Assembly (NCBI GenBank): GCA_036971615.1
Contig: JAYKKR010000040.1
Coordinates: 62,001-126,000 of the forward strand
Direction: 5' to 3'
DNA: 64,000 nucleotides
Source: Amyloporia xantha
Taxonomy: Eukaryota; Basidiomycota; Agaricomycetes; Polyporales; Adustoporiaceae
The notes under the pieces were generated by a model. That model was not told the origin of the DNA. It saw nothing but the letters and a program-made list of their open reading frames with translations, and did no database searches. Each line of letters begins with the position of its first letter. The first letter of the stretch is position 1. Shown piece by piece: positions 11,886-23,334 of this stretch. Made by a program: the position numbers and the translations under genes.

Positions 11886-12482
11886 AGTGAGTTTGCATAC
11901 CACCGGACGCTGGCATTGGGGGGCCAGTTCTCACACACCTTGTCACACCAGATTATCGATCCGGCAACTACCAGTTGTTGGTGTGAGCTGGAAGGGACAT
12001 AATTCGAGGGTCAATGCTTTGGAAATACATAGTGATCCTCATAAATCGCGCAACGTTCCTTTTCCCGGCGTGATCGTTTGTTGGTCACTTTGTGAGTTAA
12101 AACATCCCAGGGTACACATAGTGGAAGACATGTGCATGACTCTTTGAATCGTGAAATAAACACCATATGAGCAAGAGCAACCGCTACAGTAAGTATGGAA
12201 ACCGTGACATGCGTTGCGGTGTGGCTGATTTGCACTAAGCACAGTATTTGGCTGTCGGCGTTTCCAAGATTAGCACTGTAGGTCCCAGTTGTAGCGGCGC
12301 GAGGTCACATGTGCACTCTTAGCCGTCCCACCATCCATCATGCATGGCGAGCTCTCAGCAAACACTCTCCGGGGGTCGCCTATCCGAGGATGACCTGAGG
12401 TTAATTATTATCGGCACTCCTGAGGACGTTAAAGGACTCCTGAAAGCATGGCGCGCCTGGTATGTAACGGTCCAACTCCCCG
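11886..12482. other. Intergenic, no gene recognised
   Basis: Short frames on both strands without support. The right part is the promoter region of the beta-lactamase-like gene. An in-frame alternative start upstream of 12483 was not convincing. Confidence 0.5.
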
Positions 12483-12788
12483 ATGGTCGCACTACAATCT
12501 GCGTTCGCTGCTCTGGCTGCGGTAGCAGTTCTCTACTATTCACGGCTTTGGCCATCCTCTTCCAAAGCTGTGGACGATACTCTAGACCGGTTCAACTGTC
12601 ATCCTTTCTTACCAAAGCTCTTCATTGAGGCTCCACCGTCTCCAGACCATCCTCTTGTCAAGAATGCCGCGAAAAATCTTCACAAGTTCCTTTCTAGTCG
12701 ATTCTCACTGGGCGACATTGACAGTCTCTCAGTCGCAGTCGTCACTTCCCAAGGTCCTATTTTCGAGCAGAATTACGGGGTCGTCAAA
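12483..12788 (+). pseudogene. Beta-lactamase-like serine hydrolase, 5' half (split by transposon)
   Basis: The first 102 codons of a serine beta-lactamase/penicillin-binding-type hydrolase. The N-terminus is a membrane anchor or signal sequence (FAALAAVAVLYY), followed by the family's start region ending SVAVVTSQGPIFEQNYGVVK. The frame is then interrupted exactly at the target duplication CGTCAAA (12782-12788); beyond it the frame runs six codons into the transposon and stops. The remaining exons resume at 44085. Fungal members of this family are secreted or membrane-attached hydrolases of unknown substrate. The interrupted gene should not give a functional enzyme because the SxxK motif lies in the other half. 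Confidence 0.85.
12782..12788. repeat. Left target-site duplication of the KDZ element
   Basis: CGTCAAA, identical to 44078-44084. One base further out differs (T versus C), so the original duplication may have been 8 bp, the length I recall for Zisupton-type KDZ elements. Confidence 0.85.
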
Positions 12789-13345
12789 CACACCATACAG
12801 TCACTATAGCCTACTCTATAGGGAGAGATATGGGTGAAATTTTTATTACTTAGTAAGGAGAGCGGACGTCGGCCGACGCCATCGCTATAGCCTGCAGTGC
12901 AGGGTCGGCCGAGAGGGTATAATATAGCCTGTAGATACGGCGCGGCCGAGTGCGCCATATTTCCGTAGTATATTCTCGCCTTCAAGTAGCGTCGGCCGAG
13001 AGGGTATAATATAGCCTGTAGATACGGCGCGGCCGAGTGCGCCATATTTCTGTGGTATATTCTCGCCTGCAAGTAGTGTCGGCCGAGAGGGTATAATATA
13101 GCCTTTAGACACGGCGCGGCCGAGTGCGCCATATTTCCGTGGTATATTATCGCCTTCAAGTAGTGTCGGCCGAGAGGGTATAATATAGCCTGTAGACATG
13201 GCGCGGCCGAGTGCGCCATATTTCCGTGGTATATTATCGCCTTCCAGTAGCGTCGGCCGAGGGCTATAATATAGCCTTTAGACACGGCGCGGCCGAGTGC
13301 GCCATATTTCCGTGGTATATTATCGCCTTCAAGTAGCGTCGGCCG
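12789..13345. repeat. Left inverted terminal region with 5 copies of an 87-bp unit
   Basis: The first 115 bp are the unique inverted end. Units then begin (GTCGGCCGA) at 12904, 12991, 13078, 13165 and 13252, with a truncated start at 13338, so the period is 86-87 bp. Each unit contains two CGGCCG palindromes, the TATAATATAGCC segment and GCGCCATATTTCC. They are the reverse complement of the right-hand array. Repeated subterminal motifs of this kind are usually transposase binding sites. Open frames across the array reflect the period being near a multiple of three and are not genes. Confidence 0.92.
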
Positions 13346-13549
13346 ATGGTGGATGCAGTGGTATTCATATCGCGCATCATGGCGCGCCGCGCTTATGGGC
13401 CTGGTATGCCCACTGGGATGGTATTTTCATGGCGCGGTATCGGCGCCGCCAGGTCATGTGTTCGCGTATATTGGTAAAGCAACTCAATATTCTGTGACTA
13501 CATTTTGTCCTTGATGCCAACGACATCGGAGTATATACTGTATAACGAA

Positions 13550-15258
13550 TTATATCTCGCCATTCCACATCATGGCTTCAACCCCAGTGGTCCCGTCCTG
13601 CGGTGGCTTGGCTGTGAGCAAGGATTTGATGGGCTGGTGGAGCTTCAAGATTGCGTTGGCGACGTCGATGTCCTCTTCTATACGTCGTAACCTCTCGCTC
13701 AGGGATTGCGCTTGAAGGAACATCAAGTTTTCTTCGCTTCCGCGAGGAAAACCTTCTATTGTTTTCTTTAGCGAATGGCAAATTGCGAGCGCAGTGTCAT
13801 ACCGAATTTAATCTCGATGGCGTTCATGGCGCTATTGGGGAGTGGCCTCTGCCATCATCAAAGTATGGATTCTCCAATTCTTTGCATATTTAAGTATGGT
13901 GAAAGGGTGAATTTCGCTGTACTTACTTGAGTCAATGATGTCCTCGTCGTGATCCAGAATGGGAGCGAGGGCGAAGGTACGAGGGAGATCCTGGCCACGG
14001 TCTCTGAGCCGCTGACGGTGTGCCTCCAAGTCCTGGAGTGGTATCAGCATGACGATGAAGGCGATGGAGGGCTTTCACTTACCAGAGGACCGCGGGGTAT
14101 GTTGTGCTCGTCCAACACCTCATTTATAATGTCAAGGTACTGTCTATGAGTATTCAAACACAAAGGCAAGAGAAAGCGAGGCAAAATACCTGGCGATTGA
14201 GTTGGATGAGGCGCTCATCCGCCATGTCAACATCGCCATCTTGGCTATGCGCAAGGTCGTGATCAAGTGCGCCGTCCATCCCGCCGTCCACGCCGCCGTC
14301 CACGCCGCCATCCACGACGCCATCCATAGGCGCGCCTCTATCTTCAATAGTAGAGGAATGGAGTGTCAGTAGGAAATAGGTTTAAAAACATGAGTGTGGA
14401 CATACCTGGGGATGGAGTGGCCGGGAGATCCAGCTGATCGCGGAGCTGGAGGACTGGAGACAGCGATGGCGACAAGTCGAGGTGTGCACGATGAGGGACA
14501 GGCGACTCGAAGGTAGGCTGGGCGCTGTGCACTCGCTCTGGAGATGCCTCCAGGTCAAGCTGTGGACGGTGCAACGGGGTGTTTACCTGCGATGGCGAAA
14601 GGTCCAGGGCGGATCTAAAAGGTGAGGTCTGCATTCGCGATGGCGAGGTGAAATCCAACGGTTGTCTTGATAGCGAGGTATTCGGCGGTGAGGGCGAAAT
14701 GTTGAGCGATGGACGGAAGAGATCTATATCTTGGGAAGATGCCGACTGCATTGTGGGCCTACGTAGTTGAGGGGACGTTAATTGGGGGAAGACGAGGTCC
14801 ACACGTCTTTTTGAAGTAGGCGCGGACGGCGGTGGCGGCATATCGAGAGGAGTGCTACGTTGTGCAGATCCCCCTGAACGTTGGCAAGGTCAGGCGTTGG
14901 CGACATAGCAAAGCGAAAGTTTAGCGGCGGCGGGGATGGCGATGGCGATGCGGACAAATCGCCAAGCGTACGCGCTGGTGGCAGAGTGCGTGAAGGCGAA
15001 GGCGAAGGCGAAGACACCACATCCAGAATTGGGCGAGGAACATCCCCTCTGATGGGCGAGGACTCGAAGTCCAGAGTTGGGCGAGGGACATCCCCTCTGA
15101 TGGGCGAGGACTCGAAGTCCAGGGTAGGGCGAGGGGCATCACCTCTGATGGGCGAGGAGTCGAAGTCTAGTATTTGGCGGGCTGAGGGGAGTGAGCGCAG
15201 GTTGGCGTGAGGATATCTACATGATGTGCTCACCTAGCTCGTCTGCGTGTTCCGACAT
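13550..15258 (-). CDS. Gene D: Pro/Ser-rich hypothetical protein of the KDZ element
   Basis: Unknown function. Start ATG at 15258-15256; a short exon (MSEHADEL) ends at 15234 and is joined across a 52-bp intron (15182-15233) to a long exon. That exon has 16-residue repeats (core SSPIRGDVPRPTLDF), then many Ser-Pro sites and LDLSPS-type motifs. The frame is broken at the five-C run 14870-14874; one extra C would join it to the next segment. Further small exons encode a Gly/Asp repeat (GGVDGGVDG, 14270-14330), a helical stretch (QRLRDRGQDLPRTFALAPIL, near 13970) and a C-terminal heptad-like helix ending at stop 13552. Splicing near 13790-13880 is uncertain. It is transcribed divergently from gene E (244 bp between starts). 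The abundant SP sites suggest a disordered, phosphorylated nuclear protein; this is inference. Confidence 0.6.
15041..15180 (-). repeat. 48-bp coding repeat in gene D
   Basis: About three to four copies of a 48-bp unit (GATGGGCGAGGACTCGAAGT on the plus strand starts each) encode 16 residues apiece. Copies differ by a few bases, mostly without changing the motif SSPIRGD. Confidence 0.85.
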
Positions 15259-15501
15259 GGTTGAAAGCAAGGCGGAAGGAATGCGGAAACGTGCCAAGTT
15301 CGTCTAGAGGCATCTAATATACCCATGAGCGCAACACGTGCGGTGCCGATCGAACGGGCGCGGATCTTTCCGCCAGGCGCCCGCCATCAACCAACGCGAT
15401 GCACCGCGTGGGTCTGACTTCGTCTCTTCTTCTACCACCACCACCACCACCACCGCCATCACCACAGCTGTCAAATCCCATCTCGCTTTGCTTCTACCAC
15501 C

Positions 15502-18274
15502 ATGTCCGCCTCCAGCATCAACAGCGACATCATCATCGCCGCAGTGCGCCTGGAAGAGGCGCTGAAGTTTCTGCCCGGGAAGCGCGACGCGAAGTACAAG
15601 GTGTTTGAGAGCAACTTCTGGGAGGAAGTGGTAAGTGATTGTAACACAATCAGGGTGAGCACTGTGGCGCTGAGTCTGTATAATGGCGCCTCTAGCAATC
15701 GATCTTCGCGAAGATCAAGGCGCTGGGAAAACACCGCGAGGGATTACAAGTGCCGCCGCTGTTGGTCAGCGCCATGGCGCAATACACGGTGGCGTCGCAC
15801 AAGAAGCGCGGAGTGGACTTGACTGCCATCAAGGTTGACGACCCCGCCATTCAAAGCCATGGCCTCTCCAAATACGTGTGGAATGGCGATTACATTGCCG
15901 AAGACCTCGGGGGCAACCTTTGGTGGAAAGGTGAGTGCACTGCGAAACCATACGCCACGTCATCACTAACGGCTCAGCAGCGCTGTTGCGCAAGCGTACG
16001 AGCGAGGTTGCGCTGGGTGGGGATGGAGTTGCGGGGCCAAGTGGGGTGACGGAGGAGGCAGAGGCAGGCGGGAGTCGAGGGAAAGTGGCGAAGAAGGGGG
16101 CGGATGACGACGCAGGGGCGGCCTCTAGAAGGTCAAAGGGAACGACGCCAGCGACGGACGGCGATGAGGGCGTCGTCATCGCTGCACCAGTAACGAAGAA
16201 GCCACGGCGCGGAGGGGCTGCAACGACGGCCGGGAACTAAGGCGGCATCCAAGGGCGGAGTCAAGACCACCACTGCGAAAGCGGCAGGAGAGGAAACGAC
16301 GGCCGCCCAGTCTGAGCCGCGGACGAAGACGAAGGCGGGGCCATCGACGTCGAAGACGAACGAGAAGGCTTCATCGCGCAAGTCTCCTGCGGGAAAGGAT
16401 GATGACGCCAGGCAGACGCGGTCGAAGGCGAAGGCGGGATCATCGACGGGGAAGGGAAAGGGAAAGGCGAAGGCGTCGCCGGCGCCCGAAGCTGACGACA
16501 TGGACGAGGACGCTCAAGGCGAGAGTGAGGAGATGGAGGAGACGGAGACATTTGTCTCGGTGAGTACGTTTACCAGATGCGCGGCAAGCGATGCTGACTG
16601 ACATGCCTTCAGGCGATGCCTTGCGGAAATTGCGCCAAGGCCAAAGCTGAATGCAGGCTTGCTGTCGTGGACGGTCGGCGTTGCATGCGCTGCCTGAAGC
16701 GCAAGATAGGCTGCTCGATCGTGCCACACAACCTGAGTGGCAATCCGATCAGGGGCCCCTACGGTGCAGTCCTGGCAAGCAAGTATCAGGACGTCATCAA
16801 GAACAGCCTTGCCGATGGCATCAAGCCTCCTCCACCGCGCTGGGATGAGGAGAGGAAGGAGTTTGTGGAGGATAGAGGCAAGCGGGGCAAAGCGGCGGCG
16901 AAGGGTTCGGAATCGAAGGCGAGCGATGAGATGGATGTGGATGAAGAAGAAGGGGAAAAGGACGATGGCAAGGCGGGTAGCGCGGATGTCGATGCGAAGG
17001 ACGACGCGGAGGTGGACAGCCAGCTGCGGGTGGCGTCAGCGACTAGCGATGCGGCTGCGTCCCGCCCAATAGCGCCGCTCCCGAAGACGTCGCTCAGCTC
17101 GATGAAGGCGTGGGTTGGGAAGCCACCTCCAGCGGTGGCTAAAGGGAAGGGCAAGGAGCGCGCGGACCGTCCTCTCCAGGAGGCAGAGGCCAGCAGCTCG
17201 AGCGATCGCTCGGCGCGGCTTGGGCTCAGGCCTGGCGAGGTAAAATGTAAGTCGGCTTCACTCATTTCTGGACGGCGCGATCAACTGACCAAGTCAATGT
17301 GTGGCTGCCAGACCACCATGGCGAGTACCACCACTACGTAGGATTCTCCAAGGACCCCACCGCCATGGATGAAGGGCGCCACGCGCAGGACCAGGAGCTG
17401 TCTCATTTCCAGCCATTTACGGCGTACCTCACTGAGCAAGGCCACCGACTCGAGAAGAACATCAACATAATGACCGCGTGGCAAGACCGCTTCGGTAGCA
17501 TGGTCGACAACTTCCAGCAGTCACTGCTCGCCATCAACAGGCAGCAGGTCAACATGACCGAGCGCATTGATAACGCCGAGGGGCAGATTGGCGGCCTACT
17601 GGCAAGAGTGGAAGGCGCGGAGCAGACTCTGCAAGATGTGCGCTCTGAGGACTCCGTCGCTCGCATCGCCGCGCTCGAGGAGATGGTCACGGTTCTGCAG
17701 GACGATCTGCGCGCAGCCAAGGAGAACATGGCGATGGATCGCCTTGGTGCCCAAGTCGCGAACATGGAGGTGCGCGTGGACACCTTGATGGACAACGTGC
17801 GCGATGAGAGCGAGAGGACGCGGCAGGCGATGGCGGGCATTGAGGCAGGTGAGGCGAGATTACAGGGGCTCATCGCGCAGTTTGAGTCAGTGCGCCGTGA
17901 CGTCGCTCGCCACAACGACGCGGGAGGCCGAGAAGCTATTGGACAAGGCGCATCTGTCGGTGGAGCTCGTGCAGAAGGCGGAACAGGACGCGCAACGACG
18001 GCGCAAGGCGAGGGCGATCATGGACAGCGCTCATGAGGGAGCCACTCCCATTTCGTGGTCTACCTCAGAGCGTGGCTCTGTAGGAGATCAATCGGACTTC
18101 ACGAATGAAGCTCTGTCGACGCCCGCCGGTGGCTCCACACCTTCAATCAGGCGTTTCTCCTTGGAGATCGACGACGACGGGATGGCGAGCGTGGCCGCGG
18201 AGGAGCGAGAGCCTGATGCCGCAACATCACCCGTCGCTGTCGAGGACGCCGAGATGCCTCCCGCTTCGCCTTAG
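15502..18274 (+). CDS. Gene E: Zn2Cys6-like, coiled-coil protein of the KDZ element
   Basis: Exons 15502-15630, 15696-15930, 15981-16559, 16613-17246 and 17294-18274; introns are GT-AG. The N-terminal 115 residues form a small folded region (WEEVQSIFAKIKALGK; KYVWNGDYIAEDLGGN). A Lys/Ala/Glu-rich linker leads to a cysteine cluster at 16618-16717 with spacing CX2CX6CX9CX2CX6C, within the Zn2Cys6 pattern of fungal regulators. After an acidic linker comes a long coiled coil (17400-17990) and a Ser/Pro tail. Two single-base shifts are needed: near 16225-16240, where the upstream frame stops at 16240, and near 17915-17935. The expected role is sequence-specific DNA binding as a dimer in the nucleus; the target is unknown. 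The 3' end faces gene F. Confidence 0.7.
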
Positions 18275-18604
18275 ATAATTCTTTTGTAACTTCGCTGTAC
18301 TTTCAAACGAATGCATTGTGTACACTCTCCAGCGACCAGTAAGATTGAGAGTGCGATGACGGCAACACCCTCGGCATCACAGTGAGCCACGGGGCTTGCA
18401 CAGGGAGCGGCACGCCATCGCCATCCTTCGCAGCGCTGAGTTCAATCATCGCCATTGAATTTAAATGCGAGGTAGTGTACATGAGAAATAGTATTCTAAC
18501 GGCGACCACGCGCTTTAGTGGGTCGGGGCTGAGCTCCCCTACCTGTCTTGCGCGATGACCTACGAATGGCGGGGGCAGGCTCGCCCTGCTCTTCCTCGCC
18601 ATCG

Positions 18605-21600
18605 CTATAAGTCTCCGCCAGAGCCCGCTTTGAGCGACCCGCCTTTTCGCTTTTCACGAGGTTGGGGTGGTTTCTCTGCTTCCTCCTCCTCTTCCTCCTC
18701 TTCGCTGACGCGGTGACTTCGCTTTTTCAACTTTTCCTCCTTAGCTTTTGTCTTCTGACGAGTGTGGGTGGCGACCTTCATGTCGTTGAGAGCACCCGTG
18801 ATCGAGGACCCGCCTGCCGTTGGCAGTGCCTGAATATTGATCTCCTTTGCCTGCCGAGCTGTTTGGCGTGTCTTGCGCTTTGGCACAGGAAGTGAGGGAG
18901 AAGGACCACGATTGGCCTCGCCGTCGCTCTCGTCTTCACTGTCATGATTTTCACGGTCGGAGAAATGAACCTGTAGGCCCCTCATATCTCGAACGGGTGA
19001 GAGCTGATTCATCGCAATAGGTGGAGAGGAGGAGAAATCCATACTCCCGCGGCGGACAATTGCGTCATTGAGCGCGATGGGGGAGGATGGCGGTGCACGC
19101 CCTGGCGCCATTGGCGAGGAAGGCGGTGCGCCGTCAATTGATGGCGGTCTCTCTTCTAGTTGTGGACGCGGTCTCATACCCAAGGCGCGCTTAGGTATGG
19201 ATGGAAAGACCGATCTTCCCGTGGTCATTAGCGGCCTTGCTGGAGGCGGTTTTCCTGTGACTGGAAACGGAAGCGAATGTTTTTGGGTGCCTCGCAGAGG
19301 TTCCGGCAACGGCGAGCTGGATTGCTGAGCTACTTGGCCATTATGCGCATCTCGCGATCGCCTTATCTTAGGGGATGTGAGGATTGGCGCGGCTTCCCTC
19401 GCCAATGCCGCTGGCGGGTCCGGCGTACGACGCTCCTGTTCCGCCCGCAGGGTTTGCAAATGGCGAGGCTTCGGGCGGAGTGGGGGAGGTGGACCCTTGT
19501 CGAGATTCCCAGTGGGCATCATGGGAGGGCGAGGTGATGGCTTCCCCTGTCTGGGAACGTGGGGCGGTGGTGGACCATATTTCAACGCCGGTGGTGGGGC
19601 CTCCAAAGGTGTTGGCTGCGCCGCGGCCGCAGTGCTACTGCGGGTGACAGAGCTACCTTCCATGGATGGCGCGTCGCCTTGCACAGATTGTGCCTGCTTC
19701 ACCAGCGCGCACAACGATGATACATGCGGGTCGAGCCTCTGGGCAATCACGGCGAAGGGTATGGCGCTCTCGCTGACATGGCGTGGAATGTCCGAAGGCG
19801 GGCGTCGGGATCCTGGAAGGCGAACTGTGCCGCCGTCAGATCGCGGCTTATCATGGCGATCACGAGGAGCACTTGTTCAATCATGCCGACGTCCCCTGTC
19901 AGCCTGCCGGACTTGTTCAAATAAGGCTTCGAGTCGAGCCACTTCAGCACTGGATCGAGCCCATGGGCGTGGCGATGAACCATATAGGACAAGTGTCGAT
20001 GCGGGTTGTGCCAGGTCGCCCAGTCGGCGCCTTCCGGCGCCCGCTTTGTCGTCTTCAGCCCACTCTATCACTCACAAGGTAAGCCTTAGTTTACGGAGAA
20101 AAATGAAGTCACTACCATCATGCGAGGCAGCGCGTCCACGATCACGCGAAATTCTGGCGATGGCGATGCCGCCTCCAGCCATTGCTGACGCCGTCTACGT
20201 GAGAGCAGCGCCCAATTGGGTGCGGCGCCTTTTGCATCTTCGCTGTCATCATCTTCGTCGGAAGTTGACCCGACGTCGATGTCCAGATTGAAAGTCTCGT
20301 GCTCGGTGTCGTCGTCCACGGCGCTATCGTCATCGGTGCTGAGACGTTGCACGCCTTTTCCCTTGCCGCTTTTCACCGCCTTCTTTTTCTTCTTTTTGGG
20401 GCCCGCCTTGCCTTTAGCGCCTTTGGGTGCTCTCGCCGCCTCATACACAGCAGGGATTAGCTCCGAATCCTCGTCCCCCTGCTCTTCAGGTATGCCTTGA
20501 AGCGGAACGCGCACTGCCCCTTGTTTGCCTCTTGCGCCGCTCTCCAATGATGCAGGACCGCGATGATGTCCTTCCTGACCATATGCGACGGATCGTCGAA
20601 TTGGAAGCCGTCTGGCACCATTCCTGCTTCTATAAATTCAGCCCCACGCACTTTGAGCGCGCGCCAAGGGCACTTCTCTTTGGCGCTTCCTGCAGCCCGT
20701 TCTATGGCGCCATCAGCGTCTTTGTGAGCGCCGTGTGGATCAAGACTTACGGTAGTGAGTAGACAGAAAGTCTCTGATCATGGATTTCATCACAGGCAGG
20801 GATGGCGCATCCTCGCCATCCATTGGCGGTATCAACGGGAGACCGCCATCGTCGACCAGCAGCTCTCGCCGTGTGCCGCGAGACGTTCCCTCTCCGTTGT
20901 CAACGCTCGCCTCGCGATTGCTATCAAATGCCTCTGTGCTGTACTTGGCCCATTTGACCATCGTATCTGCGTGCCAATCGTCCACCTTGGAAAAGGCTTT
21001 TCCATTCTCCATCTCATCGTTGAAGTCGTGTCTGTGAAAAGCGGTCAGAGCGGTGAGAGGCGATACAAATTGCCTGCTCACTCCTGAATGACGACTCTCC
21101 CATCAGGAGATTTGTAGCTACTCAACGTAAAGATCCTGACACCATGGCGTCGGTATGCCTCTCGAGCGTATTTCCTCAGAAACGGAATGAGCTCCTTGTC
21201 CGCTTTCCTGCGTCGCCATCAGCTGCCGTTAACTTAGCACAAAGGTCGCGCTCCCACTCACGCCGAAGATCCAGCCTTGACCTCTTTGGCGTCATTGTTG
21301 AACGCATCCGCCTTCATCTGGTAGTCCGCCTTTGCGTCCTCATCCAGTTTGCCCCAATACTCGCTCACTACCTTGGTGTATGCGCCTATCTCCTGGTGGG
21401 CCAGACCTCGTCCTCCCGTCCTTTCGTTGGCCACCCTTAGCAGCTCTGTTTTGTGCTCCTCTTGATACATATCCCTCGCTGACCGTTTTTTCTGTTCCAG
21501 GGATGGGCACCTGGGGTTCTACGATTCGGTAGTGGTTGCTGAAATAGGTCCCCAGGGACTATAGAAATGTGTGAATGACGAAGATGACAATGCCATGAAC

Positions 21601-21774
21601 TGTTGGTTTGACCTTTTTCAGGCCATTTTTATCTGTCAGCTCTGCAAATTGTTCCATGAGGATATTGACAGCCTCATCGACAATGGGTGCCCTCGCAGTG
21701 CCTTTGGTGTTGCGCCATCGCTCTATTTGCTCTGGGATCTTGTCTAGATATGCCTGCAGGATAGCTATTCCCAT
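18605..21774 (-). CDS. Gene F: divergent HMG-domain protein of the KDZ element
   Basis: Read on the minus strand from about 21774. The first exons carry a helical region, then (21490-21260) an HMG-like domain: ARDMYQEEHKTELLRVA, followed by YTKVVSEYWGKLDEDAKADYQ, matching the three-helix pattern with Trp in helix 2. Following exons hold FLRKYAREAYRRHGVRIFTL, a central domain (KCPWRALKVRGAEFI...FQFDDPSHMVRK) and a Lys-rich stretch with acidic blocks. The last exon is a 380-residue disordered Pro/Ser tail ending in SEEEEEEEEAEK and a basic tip. Single-base shifts near 20495 and 19800 are needed to join exons. The exact start is unresolved. Divergent HMG proteins are documented partners of TET/JBP-KDZ elements; binding element DNA or chromatin is a reasonable inference. 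The start lies about 150 bp from the divergent TET/JBP gene. Confidence 0.72.
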
Positions 21775-21922
21775 GGCGAGGACAACAAGCAGACCGAGAT
21801 GCTCTCAGGATGACAGACACTTGGGCACTCCCAACTGAACATTTGCCCAGACGTGTCTGACCTCCGGTGATACTTTCGTCCTGTTCTAACCCCGCTGATC
21901 TCTCTTACACTGCAAGCGTCCA

Positions 21923-22016
21923 TGTCGGGGCAGACCCGACCGGCATCCCTCCGGCGGAGCGCGGCATCTCACAGGCCGAGGCCCCGGCGTAATGGCGCCG
22001 TGGTCGAGAATCGCGG
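21923..22016 (+). pseudogene. TET/JBP gene, first exon fragment (interrupted by Ty3)
   Basis: ATG at 21923 opens a frame of Arg-rich residues (MSGQTRPASLRRSAASHRPR) reaching the GCGG target duplication at 22013-22016. The same frame continues for about 20 codons beyond the retrotransposon at 32849. The assignment to the TET/JBP gene rests on position and frame continuity; the segment itself has no conserved domain. Confidence 0.55.
22013..22016. repeat. Left target-site duplication of the Ty3 element
   Basis: GCGG, matched by 32845-32848 immediately after the other LTR. Confidence 0.7.
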
Positions 22017-23096
22017 TGATACGACCTACGAAACCCTAACCCCTAACCTGGGTGCGACCTAAAGGGACTAGAGAGACGGATTATAGTCTAAGTGAGAGGG
22101 GAGTTAGCAGCAAGGTGTCCCGCGGTTCGAGTGAACACGAGAAACGCCTTCGAAGATGGTACGAACGCTAGGGAAACTTACGATGTAGCTCGACACGTCG
22201 TCGAAGCTACTCGAAGGCTGGGTAGTTAGCGGGGATCGGTAGACAATCGAAGCTCGATAGAGCTCTTCGATGTATTGTAGAAGGAATAGAAATGCTTCGA
22301 GAGGGAGGACTTAGCTAGAACGCGGTTCGAGGCGCAACGCAGTTCTTCGATGGTAATCGAAGGCGATCGTAGGATCAAAGGTTCGTTGAGACGGTATCGA
22401 CGCAGTGACGAGGTTTCGAAGTAAACGCAGCGCAGACGAAGTAACGCAGTGAACGCAGTAGAAGACTTTAGACGCAGGGCGAACTCGACTTATGAGCTCT
22501 GAACTCGAGGGGGAAAAGGAACTTTCATTTGAGAGAGAAATACGACAGATTTTATACTACGAAACAGAACGCTACGACTATCGAGAGTGGCACACTAGTA
22601 CGAGTGGCTTTGCATTTGTCCTACACGAGTCCACCTCACCGAGTGGCACGTATCGAGGCCATCGGTCGAGTGACGTCATGCCGAACGCGGAGATGAAGGG
22701 AAACATACGATACACCTCGGACCGATATCCGCCTTCGAAGGCACGCCGCGAGGCTCGGTACCTATTCGGGAAAGACCGGACGCGTCGGTGTGGCACGAAG
22801 CGATGCACGCGTTGGACGAGCGGCGTCGAGTGGCACCATTGTCCGCCGGATGCGGGAGATGGTCCTGGATCTGAGGGAGAAGCCTCGGGACGACCGCGCC
22901 GAGCTTCGAGCAAGCGTAGCGAACAGTCGAAGACATCGAAGAGTGTCGAAGGGTACTGAGCGTCGGGGTCACATGCGTAGCATCGAAGAACGTCGAAGGC
23001 GAAATCGAAGGCTTGGGTGAGTGAGCCGAAGTGCCGGGCGGGATGCGATTACCGAAAAGAGCTGGATCGGGGCCCAGAGGGGCTTGGCGCCTATCA
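22017..23096 (-). repeat. 3' LTR (left copy)
   Basis: 1080 bp, TGATAC...CTATCA. It contains telomere-like CCCTAACCCCTAACC near its left edge and many TCGAAG motifs. An open frame of 155 codons (22492-22959, plus strand) lies across it but is broken in the other LTR. Confidence 0.95.
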
Positions 23097-23132
23097 TCTC
23101 CTCCTTATTGAAATTTGGACCGTCCTCGGTCC
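23097..23132 (-). promoter_or_regulatory. Polypurine tract with adjacent hairpin
   Basis: On the minus strand AATAAGGAGGAGA ends directly at the 3' LTR, as expected for the plus-strand primer of reverse transcription. Just upstream in element sense is a perfect 6-bp stem hairpin (GGACCG-tcct-CGGTCC on the plus strand, 23117-23132). Confidence 0.75.
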
Positions 23133-23243
23133 TCCACGTGATGCGAGGATCGTGATGATCGTGGAATGGATCGAAGCGGCATGGCAACCCGTGTCGGTTT
23201 CGAACGCCTCGTGGTCGGCGCTAAACGCTGGTCGAGAAGGGGA

Positions 23244-23249
23244 TATAAG
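23244..23249 (+). promoter_or_regulatory. TATA-like element of the antisense gene
   Basis: TATAAG, 91 bp upstream of the ATG at 23335 and internal to the retrotransposon, so the antisense gene appears to carry its own promoter outside the LTR. Confidence 0.4.
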
Positions 23250-23334
23250 CTGGGTGGACTTAGCCTCGTTTTCCCCAGTCCACCATCTCTTCGTCGTCAG
23301 CTCGCCATCTTCGTCGATCCTCACTGCTGCCACC

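Noticed and set aside
12773..13285. Minus-strand frame across the left 87-bp array, and its counterparts at 43444-43656 and 43707-44069
   Set aside because: The period of 87 is a multiple of three, so a frame open in one unit stays open. Products are simple repeats; the arrays are better explained as subterminal binding sites.
12904..13337. CRISPR-like regular repeat
   Set aside because: Eukaryotic sequence; units are contiguous tandem copies without unique spacers.
22492..22959. 155-codon plus-strand frame inside the left LTR
   Set aside because: Interrupted by a one-base deletion in the otherwise identical right LTR, no recognisable domain, and antisense to the element; most likely chance openness of CGA-rich sequence.
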